Source of the DNA: Candidatus Doudnabacteria bacterium RIFCSPHIGHO2_12_FULL_48_16
GTDB lineage: Bacteria; Patescibacteriota; Doudnabacteria; UBA920; O2-02-FULL-48-8
DNA: 35,984 nt
Reading direction: 5' to 3'
Assembly: GCA_001780035.1 (NCBI GenBank)
Contig: MFEY01000008.1
Span: forward strand, 7,358 to 43,341
The notes under the pieces are model-generated. The model was not told the DNA's origin, ran no database searches, and saw only the letters and a list, made by a program, of their open reading frames with translations. Both the position numbers and the translations under genes were made by a program. Within the stretch, counting starts at the first letter, position 1. Each line of letters starts with the position of its first letter. This document shows positions 29,862 through 35,984 of this stretch, piece by piece.

Positions 29862-30533
29862 ATGCGCAACCAACTTTCGACCGTAGTTGAAAAGCTGAAT
29901 TCAAAATTCCACCCGGTTTCGATTTTTTTGTATGGTTCAAGAGCCAAAGGGGATTATCAGAAACACAGCGATTATGAAATCGGGATTTTGTTCCACGACA
30001 ATGAATATGTTCACCGTAAGGATATTCAGAAGCATTGCCCAGCCAAGTTTAATGTTTTTCCTTTTCGGCTGAGCGAATTTTTGATTTTTAAATCAGATAT
30101 CCCGTTTCAAGAAAAGATTTTTTTTAAGGAACTGCGTTTAACCGCACAGACACTTCGGGGTCAGGATATCCGTGGCATTATTCGTGAACCGGCAATTGCG
30201 ACAATCAATTTGGTTGAAGAAGTCCGGTTTTTAATGGGCCGGGCTTTGTCTGCGATTACAACGTTCCGTGACTATGACGAAAAGACGGCCAAGCATTTGT
30301 TTTATAAATCCTGTTTGTTTGGCTTCCGAGCATTGATCATACACACTCAGAATAAATTTCCGATCAATTATCACAGCATTTATCTTTTATCCAAGCGGGC
30401 TAAAATTTTACCAGCTTATAAAAAATTAATTTCGGATGCCTACAAGGTCAGGTTGGGTTTTAAATTAAAAGAAAGAGATTTGTATACCAATATCAGTTTT
30501 TTAAATTACGTTTTGCGGAGACTTAAAGGATGA
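29862..30533 (+). CDS. Nucleotidyltransferase-domain protein
   Basis: 223 residues. The N-terminal 90 residues form a minimal nucleotidyltransferase fold: FLYGSRAKGDYQKHSDYEIG (about residues 22-41) has the GS motif and a metal-binding pair. The usual D-x-D is D-x-E here (SDYEIGI), so activity is possible but not assured. The C-terminal part (about 110-223) is helical, rich in Lys and Tyr, and could be a HEPN-like or substrate-binding helical domain. It lies 2 bases after the sugar transferase and overlaps the next GT4 (ATGA), so it is a part of the glycan operon. A role in modifying a sugar or protein is open; a toxin-antitoxin role seems less likely because no partner is present. Confidence 0.75.
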   Translation: MRNQLSTVVEKLNSKFHPVSIFLYGSRAKGDYQKHSDYEIGILFHDNEYVHRKDIQKHCPAKFNVFPFRLSEFLIFKSDIPFQEKIFFKELRLTAQTLRGQDIRGIIREPAIATINLVEEVRFLMGRALSAITTFRDYDEKTAKHLFYKSCLFGFRALIIHTQNKFPINYHSIYLLSKRAKILPAYKKLISDAYKVRLGFKLKERDLYTNISFLNYVLRRLKG

Positions 30534-31621
30534 AGATCGCGTTGGTGCACGAATTTCTCAATCAGTTGGGCGGCGCGGAGCGCGTGTTGGAAAATTTTCT
30601 CAAAATCTGGCCCGACGCCACTCTGCATGTGATTTTTTACGATTCCAAAAAGACCCACGGGGTTTTTGAGCCAGCCAGGAAAAAAATAAGCTATCTGGAC
30701 AAATGGCCGCTCACGCACCGGCACCCGAAATTATTTTTGGCCCTGCTGCCGAAGGTTATCGAAAGTTTTCGGTTTGATGATTTTGATGTCGTGGTTTCGG
30801 ATTCCTCCTCGTTTGCCAAGGGGGCCAAGAGTCGGGGCAAGTTGCATATTTGCTATTGCCACACCCCGACCAGGTTTTTGTGGACGAACGATGAGTATTT
30901 GGGGCAGCAGCTCTACCCGGCACCGCTGAGGTGGCTGGGGCAACTGATTCTGCCGGCCATCCGCCAGTGGGATTTTCGGGCGGCGCAGGGGCCGGATTTT
31001 TACATTGCCAATTCGGTCAATGTCCAGATGCGGATCAAAAAATACTATAAGCGGGATTCAATCATTATTCCGCCGCCGGTGGACACGGAGTTTTTTCATC
31101 CCGAGGAATCGAAAGAGGATTATTTTTTAGTGGCCGGCCGGTTAGAGCCATACAAGAAAACCGATCTGGTGGTCGCAGCGTTCAATGATTTGGGATTAAA
31201 GTTGAAGATTGCCGGTTCCGGGACCCAGCTGTCGGAATTGAAAAAAAAAGCCGGGCCAAATGTCGAATTTTTGGGCCGCGTCAGCGACGAGGATTTGCAA
31301 AAACTTTATGCCAGAGCCCGGGCTTATATTTTTCCGGCCGAGGAAGATGCGGGAATTTCCATCGTGGAAGCGCAAAGCTGCGGCATTCCGGTATTGGCGT
31401 TCGGCGCCGGCGGGGCCCTAGAAACCGTGATCTCCGGCCAGACCGGGGAATTTTTCAAGGAGCAAACAGCCGAAGCGATTAAGCAGGCGGTTAAAAATTT
31501 CGACTCGACTAAATATGATCCGTTGAAGATCCGAAGGCACGCGCAGCAATACGACAAATTAATTTTTCAAGAAAAGGTCAGGAAATTTGTAGAAGAAAAA
31601 TATCTGGGGTTTAAAAAATAG
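30530..31621 (+). CDS. Glycosyltransferase family 4 (WbaZ-like)
   Basis: 363 residues. MKIALVHEFLNQLGGAERVL is the acceptor-domain start with the GGAER motif; YCHTPTRFLWTNDEYL (about residues 105-120) is typical of mannosyltransferase-like members. The donor domain holds LVAGRLEPYKKTDLVV (about 201-216) and AEEDAGISIVEAQSCGIPVL (about 267-286), with the paired glutamates. Full length for GT4. It overlaps the nucleotidyltransferase gene by 4 bases. Immediately after its stop lies the first copy of the 31-bp dyad that flanks the TrpR-like gene. Confidence 0.91.
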   Translation: MKIALVHEFLNQLGGAERVLENFLKIWPDATLHVIFYDSKKTHGVFEPARKKISYLDKWPLTHRHPKLFLALLPKVIESFRFDDFDVVVSDSSSFAKGAKSRGKLHICYCHTPTRFLWTNDEYLGQQLYPAPLRWLGQLILPAIRQWDFRAAQGPDFYIANSVNVQMRIKKYYKRDSIIIPPPVDTEFFHPEESKEDYFLVAGRLEPYKKTDLVVAAFNDLGLKLKIAGSGTQLSELKKKAGPNVEFLGRVSDEDLQKLYARARAYIFPAEEDAGISIVEAQSCGIPVLAFGAGGALETVISGQTGEFFKEQTAEAIKQAVKNFDSTKYDPLKIRRHAQQYDKLIFQEKVRKFVEEKYLGFKK

Positions 31622-31624
31622 TTC

Positions 31625-31655
31625 AATACTGCATTACTTTCTCGTATTGCAGTAT
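31625..31655 (+). promoter_or_regulatory. 31-bp dyad operator, copy 1, overlapping the -35 box
   Basis: Half sites ATACTGCA and TGCAGTAT with a further 3-4 inner base pairs around a TTTCTC centre. It is identical to the copy at 32174-32204. TTGCAG (31647-31652) within it, 17 bases before TATAAT (31670-31675), is the likely -35 box of the TrpR-like gene. Confidence 0.65.
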
Positions 31656-31675
31656 GAGGAAGCGCGCGCTATAAT
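31647..31675 (+). promoter_or_regulatory. Promoter of the TrpR-like gene
   Basis: TTGCAG (31647-31652), 17 bp, TATAAT (31670-31675), 8 bases before the ATG, so the mRNA is probably leaderless. Confidence 0.65.
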
Positions 31676-31683
31676 AAATTTAT

Positions 31684-32175
31684 ATGACAAAATTATCTCG
31701 AACCTCTTTAGACTTGAAGGATTTTGGCCGATATATCAACAATGTTTGGTCGGTTTTTACTTTATTGGATTCGAAAGAAGATGTTCGAGCCTTTTTCCAC
31801 AGTTTGTTTACGCACACGGAATACAAAATGTTCGCTAAACGGTTAGAAATTGCTCGACGGTTGATTGAAGGTGAGACGTATGAATCAATCGCCCGCGATC
31901 TGAAGGTAACCGAGCATACCATCGCAAGCATCAGCAATATTTTGGCTCGTGACGGTTATGGTTTTAAAATTGCGCACCAAAAGCTTCAAGGTTTAGATCA
32001 AGCCCACCAAAAGAAGAGAGAACAGCGCCAGGATTATTTAGAGCGTAAAAGATGGCCAAAATTCAGAGAGCAAATTTTAGTAGAGGGGCTGGTTAAAGCG
32101 GGAACTGCCAAAGTCAGCAGTTTATTAAGAAAGCGTACCCGTCAATCCACCGCCAGAAAGCAATTAAGTGTTTAA
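31684..32175 (+). CDS. TrpR/YerC-like DNA-binding regulator with basic C-terminal extension
   Basis: 163 residues. Residues about 25-100 match the YerC/YecD branch of the TrpR superfamily: FFHSLFTHTEYKMFAKRLEI (about 37-56), then the helix-turn-helix RRLIEGETYESIARDLKVTE, then HTIASISNILARDGYGF. TrpR-type proteins bind palindromic operators as dimers. The last 60 residues are an extra, strongly basic region (KKREQRQDYLERKRW and RKRTRQSTARKQL). Its own promoter is overlapped by a 31-bp dyad and an identical dyad covers its stop codon, before a GT4 gene. I infer autoregulation and possible control of the following envelope genes; the ligand, if any, is unknown. Confidence 0.87.
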   Translation: MTKLSRTSLDLKDFGRYINNVWSVFTLLDSKEDVRAFFHSLFTHTEYKMFAKRLEIARRLIEGETYESIARDLKVTEHTIASISNILARDGYGFKIAHQKLQGLDQAHQKKREQRQDYLERKRWPKFREQILVEGLVKAGTAKVSSLLRKRTRQSTARKQLSV

Positions 32176-32204
32176 TACTGCATTACTTTCTCGTATTGCA
32201 GTAT
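32174..32204 (+). promoter_or_regulatory. 31-bp dyad operator, copy 2, before the GT4 gene
   Basis: Identical over 31 bases to 31625-31655 and in the same orientation. It starts inside the TrpR-like stop codon and ends 14 bases before the next ATG. No good -10 box follows at the right distance, so it may act as a roadblock, an operator for a weak promoter, or an RNA hairpin. Confidence 0.6.
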
Positions 32205-32218
32205 TAAAAATGTAAATT

Positions 32219-33337
32219 ATGAAAATTGGGCTTGATTTAAGAATGTTGGGCGGGGGATCAGGGATTGACCGTTATGCCAGCTCCCTGGCCCATGAAATTT
32301 TATCCGCCAACGGCAGAATCGGGCGGCATGAATACGTGTTGTTTTTGCGTAACCAACATCTAGCGCAAAACTTCAGGCAATACGACGCGAAAATTGTAAT
32401 CGCCAACATTGCGCATTATTCCGTGGCCGAACAGCTTAAGCTCCCTGGCATTTTGCGCGCCGAAAAACTCGATCTGATGCATTTCCCGCATTTTAACGCC
32501 CCAATTTTTTATAAGCGGCCGTTCGTGGTCACCATCCATGATTTAACCCACACGTTGTTTCCCGGCCGCAAAAAATCGCATTTTTTTCACCGACTGGCTT
32601 ACTATGCGGTATTTGCCAACGCCATCCGCAATTCCAAACAGATTATCGCGGTATCGCAGTCAACGAAGAAGCAGATCGTAGATTATTATTCGATTGACCC
32701 ACAAAAGATCACGGTTATATACGAGGGTTTCAACCAGCTTTACAAAATGTTGGATAAAGAAGAGGCTTACCGGCAAGTTGCCCAAAAATTCGGCATTCAA
32801 AAACCGTTTTTGCTCTACGTCGGCGTCTGGCGGCGGTATAAAAATTTGCCCATGCTGGCCCAAGCGTTTGATAAGTTGCGCGGCCGGGGATTAGATATGC
32901 AATTAGTTCTGGCCGGTGAGTCAGATAAGCACTACCCAGAGATCGAGAAGCAAATCAGACTAATCACTAATCACAAATCACTAATCACTCCTGGGCGGGT
33001 CACCGACGAGGATTTGAAGCTGCTTTACAATGCTGCGGTTTTATTTGTTCTCCCCTCGCTGATGGAAGGATTTGGCTTAACGCCCCTGGAAGCGGCGGCG
33101 TGCGGCACTCCCGTGGCCTGCTCCGATATTCCGACGTTGAGGGAAATAATGGGCCAGGGGGCAGAGTATTTTGATCCCAATAACCTGGAAAACATGACTG
33201 ATGTTCTGCTTGAGTTATTAAAAAGTCCGAAACGTTTAGAAGAGTTGGCGAACCTGGCCCTAAGCCGTTCCAAGTTTTTCAGCTGGCAGCAGGCGGCGGC
33301 GGAGACGGTCATGGCATACGAGGAGGCTCTGCAATGA
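32219..33337 (+). CDS. Glycosyltransferase family 4 with a heptamer-repeat insertion
   Basis: 372 residues. MKIGLDLRMLGGGSGIDRYA begins the acceptor domain, FVVTIHDLTHTLFP (about residues 103-116) is the mid-domain motif, and LLYVGVWRRYKNLPML (about 198-213) and SLMEGFGLTPLEAAACGTPV (about 280-299) form the donor site. Between EKQIR and PGRVTDEDLK the residues LITNHKSLIT come from four heptamers at 32959-32986, where related GT4 proteins normally have a short strand and turn. It overlaps murG (ATGA). Confidence 0.9.
   Translation: MKIGLDLRMLGGGSGIDRYASSLAHEILSANGRIGRHEYVLFLRNQHLAQNFRQYDAKIVIANIAHYSVAEQLKLPGILRAEKLDLMHFPHFNAPIFYKRPFVVTIHDLTHTLFPGRKKSHFFHRLAYYAVFANAIRNSKQIIAVSQSTKKQIVDYYSIDPQKITVIYEGFNQLYKMLDKEEAYRQVAQKFGIQKPFLLYVGVWRRYKNLPMLAQAFDKLRGRGLDMQLVLAGESDKHYPEIEKQIRLITNHKSLITPGRVTDEDLKLLYNAAVLFVLPSLMEGFGLTPLEAAACGTPVACSDIPTLREIMGQGAEYFDPNNLENMTDVLLELLKSPKRLEELANLALSRSKFFSWQQAAAETVMAYEEALQ
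32959..32986 (+). repeat. Four tandem heptamers in a GT4 gene
   Basis: ACTAATC, ACTAATC, ACAAATC, ACTAATC: 28 bases, read in frame. The GT2 gene has a tract of the same length and period (7729-7756). Confidence 0.7.
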
Positions 33338-34413
33338 AAATATTATTGGCCGGCGGCGGCAGCGGCGGTCCGGTCTCGCCGGTGTTGGCCGTGGCCCAAC
33401 AAATCCGTAAACTTAAGCCGCGGGCCGAATTTTTGTTTGTCGGCACCCGCCAAGGTCCTGAACGGGCCATGGTCGAGGCTGAACAGATTAGATTTGTCAC
33501 CGTGCCGGCCGCCCGCCTGCGCCGCTTTTTTACGCTCAAAAATCTGGCGGCGCCGGTTGTTTTCGTTGCCGGGTTACTGGCGGCGTGGCGAATAATTTCC
33601 CAATTCCGGCCGGAATTGATGTTTTCCGCCGGCGGCTTTGTGGCAGTGCCCGTGGCTTGGATCGCCCGGATGTTTGGCGCAAAAATCGTCATCCACCAGC
33701 AGGATGCGAAAGTCGGACTGGCCAACCGGTTAATTTCGCCGATTGCTTCCCAGATTACGACTGCATTCGAAGCCACCAGCCAGCAATTTTATTCCGGATC
33801 GGGATTGATTGGCAAGCTTAAAGCCGCAGTCTGGGTCGGCAATCCCGTGCGGGAAGAATTATTTGTCCCGCCCGGCGCTGTGCAATTGCCATTCAAACTT
33901 CATGCCGATCTGCCGATTCTGCTGGTTTTGACCGGGGCCACCGGCGCCGCGCAAATTAATTTTTTGGTCAGTCAGATTTTACCGGCCCTGGTCAAAAATT
34001 TTCAGATCGTGCATCAAACTGGCCGGGGCAAGAACGAGACAAAATTCGAGGATGTCAATTATCACCCGGTCGAATTCTTGCCGTTTGATCAATATGTTTA
34101 TTTGTTGAAAAAATGCCAACTGGTGGTCTGCCGCGCCGGCCTGTCGACGATCGCCGAGTTGTCGGCTTTGGGCAAAGTGGCGGTTGTCATTCCGATGCCG
34201 TTTACCCATCAGGACAACAACGCGGCGATTTTGAAGTCTACCCGATCAGCAATTGTGCTTGGCCATGACCAGGCCAAACCTGCTATCCTGCTTAAGGTGA
34301 TCACAGCGCTTAATTTCGATCCCCAGGCTTTAAACGAGCTTTCCGTGAATATTTCAAAATTAATGCCGCATGATTCCGCGGCGGTATTGGCGCATATTGT
34401 CTTAAATCAATGA
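33334..34413 (+). CDS. murG: UDP-GlcNAc:lipid I GlcNAc transferase MurG, divergent active-site loops
   Basis: 359 residues. It makes lipid II from lipid I at the inner membrane face. The GT28 fold is clear: MKILLAGGGSGGPVSPVLAV (first G-loop), FSAGGFVAVPVAWIARMFGA, VWVGNPVREELF and CRAGLSTIAELSALGKVAVV (donor site, with the conserved AE). Differences from E. coli MurG: the histidine ending GGTGGH is proline here, the HEQN-like motif reads HQQD, and the second G-loop GGSQGA reads TGATGA. The position before a patatin-like gene and murC supports the identity. Whether the enzyme is fully active or acts on a variant lipid is open. Confidence 0.9.
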   Translation: MKILLAGGGSGGPVSPVLAVAQQIRKLKPRAEFLFVGTRQGPERAMVEAEQIRFVTVPAARLRRFFTLKNLAAPVVFVAGLLAAWRIISQFRPELMFSAGGFVAVPVAWIARMFGAKIVIHQQDAKVGLANRLISPIASQITTAFEATSQQFYSGSGLIGKLKAAVWVGNPVREELFVPPGAVQLPFKLHADLPILLVLTGATGAAQINFLVSQILPALVKNFQIVHQTGRGKNETKFEDVNYHPVEFLPFDQYVYLLKKCQLVVCRAGLSTIAELSALGKVAVVIPMPFTHQDNNAAILKSTRSAIVLGHDQAKPAILLKVITALNFDPQALNELSVNISKLMPHDSAAVLAHIVLNQ

Positions 34414-35372
34414 TCCAACGACCAAAAATCGGGCTGGCTTTGTCCGGGTCCGCTGGCCGGGCGGCCGCGCACGTCGGCATAATTGAAGTTTTTCTGGAAA
34501 ACGGCATTCCCATTGACGTGATTGTGGGCTGTTCGTCGGGCGCCCTGGTAGCGGTCAGTTACGCGGCCGGGACTATGGATGCCATGAGACAGATATCCCT
34601 AACCATCAATAAAAGGATTCTCTGGGACCATGTTTCGCTGCGGGGAGCCAGGGGCGGTTTGTTCCATTTCCACAATCCCGTGGCCGAAGATACTCTCAAA
34701 AAAATAACGAAAGGGTTAAAATTTGAAGATTTACCAGTCAAAGCTGGCGTGACCACCAGCGATATCCGGAGCGGGGAATTGATCACCATCACGGCCGGCA
34801 GCTTAACCCAGGCGCTGAAAGCTAGTGTAGCTTTGCCAGGACTGTTCGAGCCGGTAATGATCAATAACCGCCTTTTGGTGGATGGCGGACTGATCAATGT
34901 CGTGCCGGCGCTACCGACCAAACAGCTGGGAGCCGACATTGTCATCGGTATTGATTTGGCCCGGACGAAATTTTTATATCAGAGAAAGCTTTGGTTTTGG
35001 CGGATTATCCGGAGCCTGCGGCGCCTGGTTGGGATCGAATACGTCCATTATCAAATTATCAGCCCGCTGACTTCCAAAATTCTGGACCGGCTCGAATCCA
35101 ATGGTTATAAGCGAAGCCATGTCCCCAACATGCTCCGGGTTTTCTTTTGGGGAGTCGACCATTCGTTTGATGTGGAAAAGGAGCTGAGCGAGGAACAGCG
35201 AGCCTGTGATATTATGATCGAACCGGATGTTAAGACTTGGTCAGGCAAATGGGGGTTAAACAACATTTGGGGTATTTATCAGGAAGGCCGCCGCGCCGGT
35301 TTGGCAGCCATCCCGCAGATCCGGCAGCTTATGGCCAAACATGAGCAAGAAACCGAGAAAGTAAAGGTATGA
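34410..35372 (+). CDS. Patatin-like phospholipase
   Basis: 320 residues. Serine-aspartate dyad acyl hydrolase: the oxyanion loop appears as ALSGSAGRAAAHVGII (about residues 10-25), the nucleophile elbow as GCSSG (GxSxG, about 40-44) and the aspartate as DGG (about 156-158). The C-terminal region of about 120 residues contains a basic amphipathic part (FWRIIRSLRRLVG) that may contact membranes. It cleaves acyl groups from lipids, as inferred from the family. It overlaps murG and murC by ATGA junctions, so it is co-translated with peptidoglycan genes, an unusual place. Confidence 0.9.
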   Translation: MIQRPKIGLALSGSAGRAAAHVGIIEVFLENGIPIDVIVGCSSGALVAVSYAAGTMDAMRQISLTINKRILWDHVSLRGARGGLFHFHNPVAEDTLKKITKGLKFEDLPVKAGVTTSDIRSGELITITAGSLTQALKASVALPGLFEPVMINNRLLVDGGLINVVPALPTKQLGADIVIGIDLARTKFLYQRKLWFWRIIRSLRRLVGIEYVHYQIISPLTSKILDRLESNGYKRSHVPNMLRVFFWGVDHSFDVEKELSEEQRACDIMIEPDVKTWSGKWGLNNIWGIYQEGRRAGLAAIPQIRQLMAKHEQETEKVKV

Positions 35373-35984
35373 AATTAACCGAAGCCGGAAAAATTTATTG
35401 CGTCGGCATCGGCGGGATCGGCGTAGCGGCCATTGCGCGGATTTTAAAATCGCAGGGCCGGGAAGTTGCCGGTTCGGATTTGCGCCAATCGCAGGTCACC
35501 GACAGCCTGAAAAATTTTGGTATCCAGGTTTTTATCGGCCATAAGGACGAGCAGCTTAAGGATTTCGACCCGGACATTGTAGTTTATTCCCAGGATGTCA
35601 GCGAATCTTCCGCCGGTTTTGGGGAGATCCAGATGGCCAAACAGTTGAATATTCCCCTGATCACTCAGGCCCAGGCCGTCGGCGCGCTGATGGAAGGCAA
35701 ATACGGCGTGGCCGTCACCGGCACAAACGGCAAATCCACCACCACCGCAATATTGGGATTAATTATGGAACAGGCCGGGACTGATCCGTCGGTTCTGGTT
35801 GGCACCATGCTGTCGCTCGAAAACGAAAGCGAACGCTTCCGGGCCAATGCCCGCGCCGGTAAAGGGAAGTATGTGGTGGCGGAATCGGATGAATATCACC
35901 GTAAGATGCTGGAGAACCAGCCGCAGATGATCATTATCACCAACATTGCGGAAGACCACCTCGATTACTATAAAAATTTGGCCG
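35369..35984 (+). CDS. murC: UDP-N-acetylmuramate--L-alanine ligase, N-terminal part (3' end outside window)
   Basis: The frame is open to the window end (205 codons). MKLTEAGKIYCVGIGGIGVA (Rossmann-like start, GxGGxG), YSQDVSESSAGFGEIQMAKQ, the ATP loop VTGTNGKSTTTAI (about residues 116-128) and ITNIAEDHLDYYKN (about 190-203) mark MurC, which adds L-alanine to UDP-MurNAc in the cytoplasm. The start overlaps the patatin-like stop (ATGA), with AAAGG just upstream. The C-terminal ligase domain is out of view. Confidence 0.93.
   Translation, partial: MKLTEAGKIYCVGIGGIGVAAIARILKSQGREVAGSDLRQSQVTDSLKNFGIQVFIGHKDEQLKDFDPDIVVYSQDVSESSAGFGEIQMAKQLNIPLITQAQAVGALMEGKYGVAVTGTNGKSTTTAILGLIMEQAGTDPSVLVGTMLSLENESERFRANARAGKGKYVVAESDEYHRKMLENQPQMIIITNIAEDHLDYYKNLA

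Noticed and set aside
29862-30533. Toxin-antitoxin (MNT/HEPN) module
   Set aside because: Only one gene is present, fused or extended with a helical region, and it is embedded by overlaps in a glycan operon.
31625-32204. Insertion sequence bounded by 31-bp repeats
   Set aside because: The repeats are direct rather than inverted, and the enclosed gene is a TrpR-like regulator, not a transposase.

Overview
The window looks like part of a Candidate Phyla Radiation (Patescibacteria) genome, probably Parcubacteria-like. I infer this from an alanyl-tRNA synthetase without its C-terminal domain, a cupin-type (archaeal-style) glucose-6-phosphate isomerase, long glycosyltransferase clusters, a baseplate-J-like membrane protein and very sparse Shine-Dalgarno (SD) use in the housekeeping genes. 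TGA, TAG and TAA all act as stops, so there is no sign of the Gracilibacteria code. No named lineage can be fixed from the sequence alone.

Layout. 1-3176: a repeat protein cut by the window edge, an orphan ABC ATPase, a CYTH-domain protein and a convergent M23 peptidase. 3344-9710: surface polysaccharide genes (Wzx flippase, GT4, Wzy-like polymerase, GT2, histidine phosphatase, GT2). 9711-10255 has no convincing protein gene but carries a complete minus-strand transcription unit. 10256-17372: S41 peptidase, alaS, Nudix hydrolase, cupin PGI, a baseplate-J-like protein and a Tat-exported zincin. 17526-22130: infA-rpmJ-rpsM-rpsK-rpsD-rpoA-rplQ-rplM-rpsI. 22181-25373: an accessory island of small membrane and secreted proteins, several with strong SD sites. 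25438-28372: typA (minus), rnpB and an RRM protein. 28438-33337: a second polysaccharide cluster with the initiating sugar-phosphate transferase and a TrpR-like regulator. 33334-35984: murG, a patatin-like gene and murC (cut by the window edge).

How they work together. The two glycan clusters together supply a Wzx/Wzy pathway: initiating transferase, several glycosyltransferases, flippase and polymerase. The second runs directly into peptidoglycan genes, so envelope building is concentrated here. The rest is translation and RNA metabolism.

Most interesting structure. (1) Two 102-bp leader elements, one before infA and one before typA, share perfect 14-bp terminal inverted repeats, the same position just after a promoter, and an internal sequence that can compete for the 5' arm. 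They look like a shared, undescribed regulatory RNA for translation factors. (2) An exact 31-bp dyad is duplicated on both sides of the TrpR-like gene, and one copy overlaps its -35 box. (3) Small palindromic repeats have entered genes, in frame in a GT2, a histidine phosphatase, ribosomal protein L17 and probably the S41 peptidase, and also within RNase P RNA. (4) Heptamer tandem tracts lie inside two glycosyltransferase genes. (5) Several -10 boxes sit 7-8 nt before the start codon, which suggests leaderless mRNAs.
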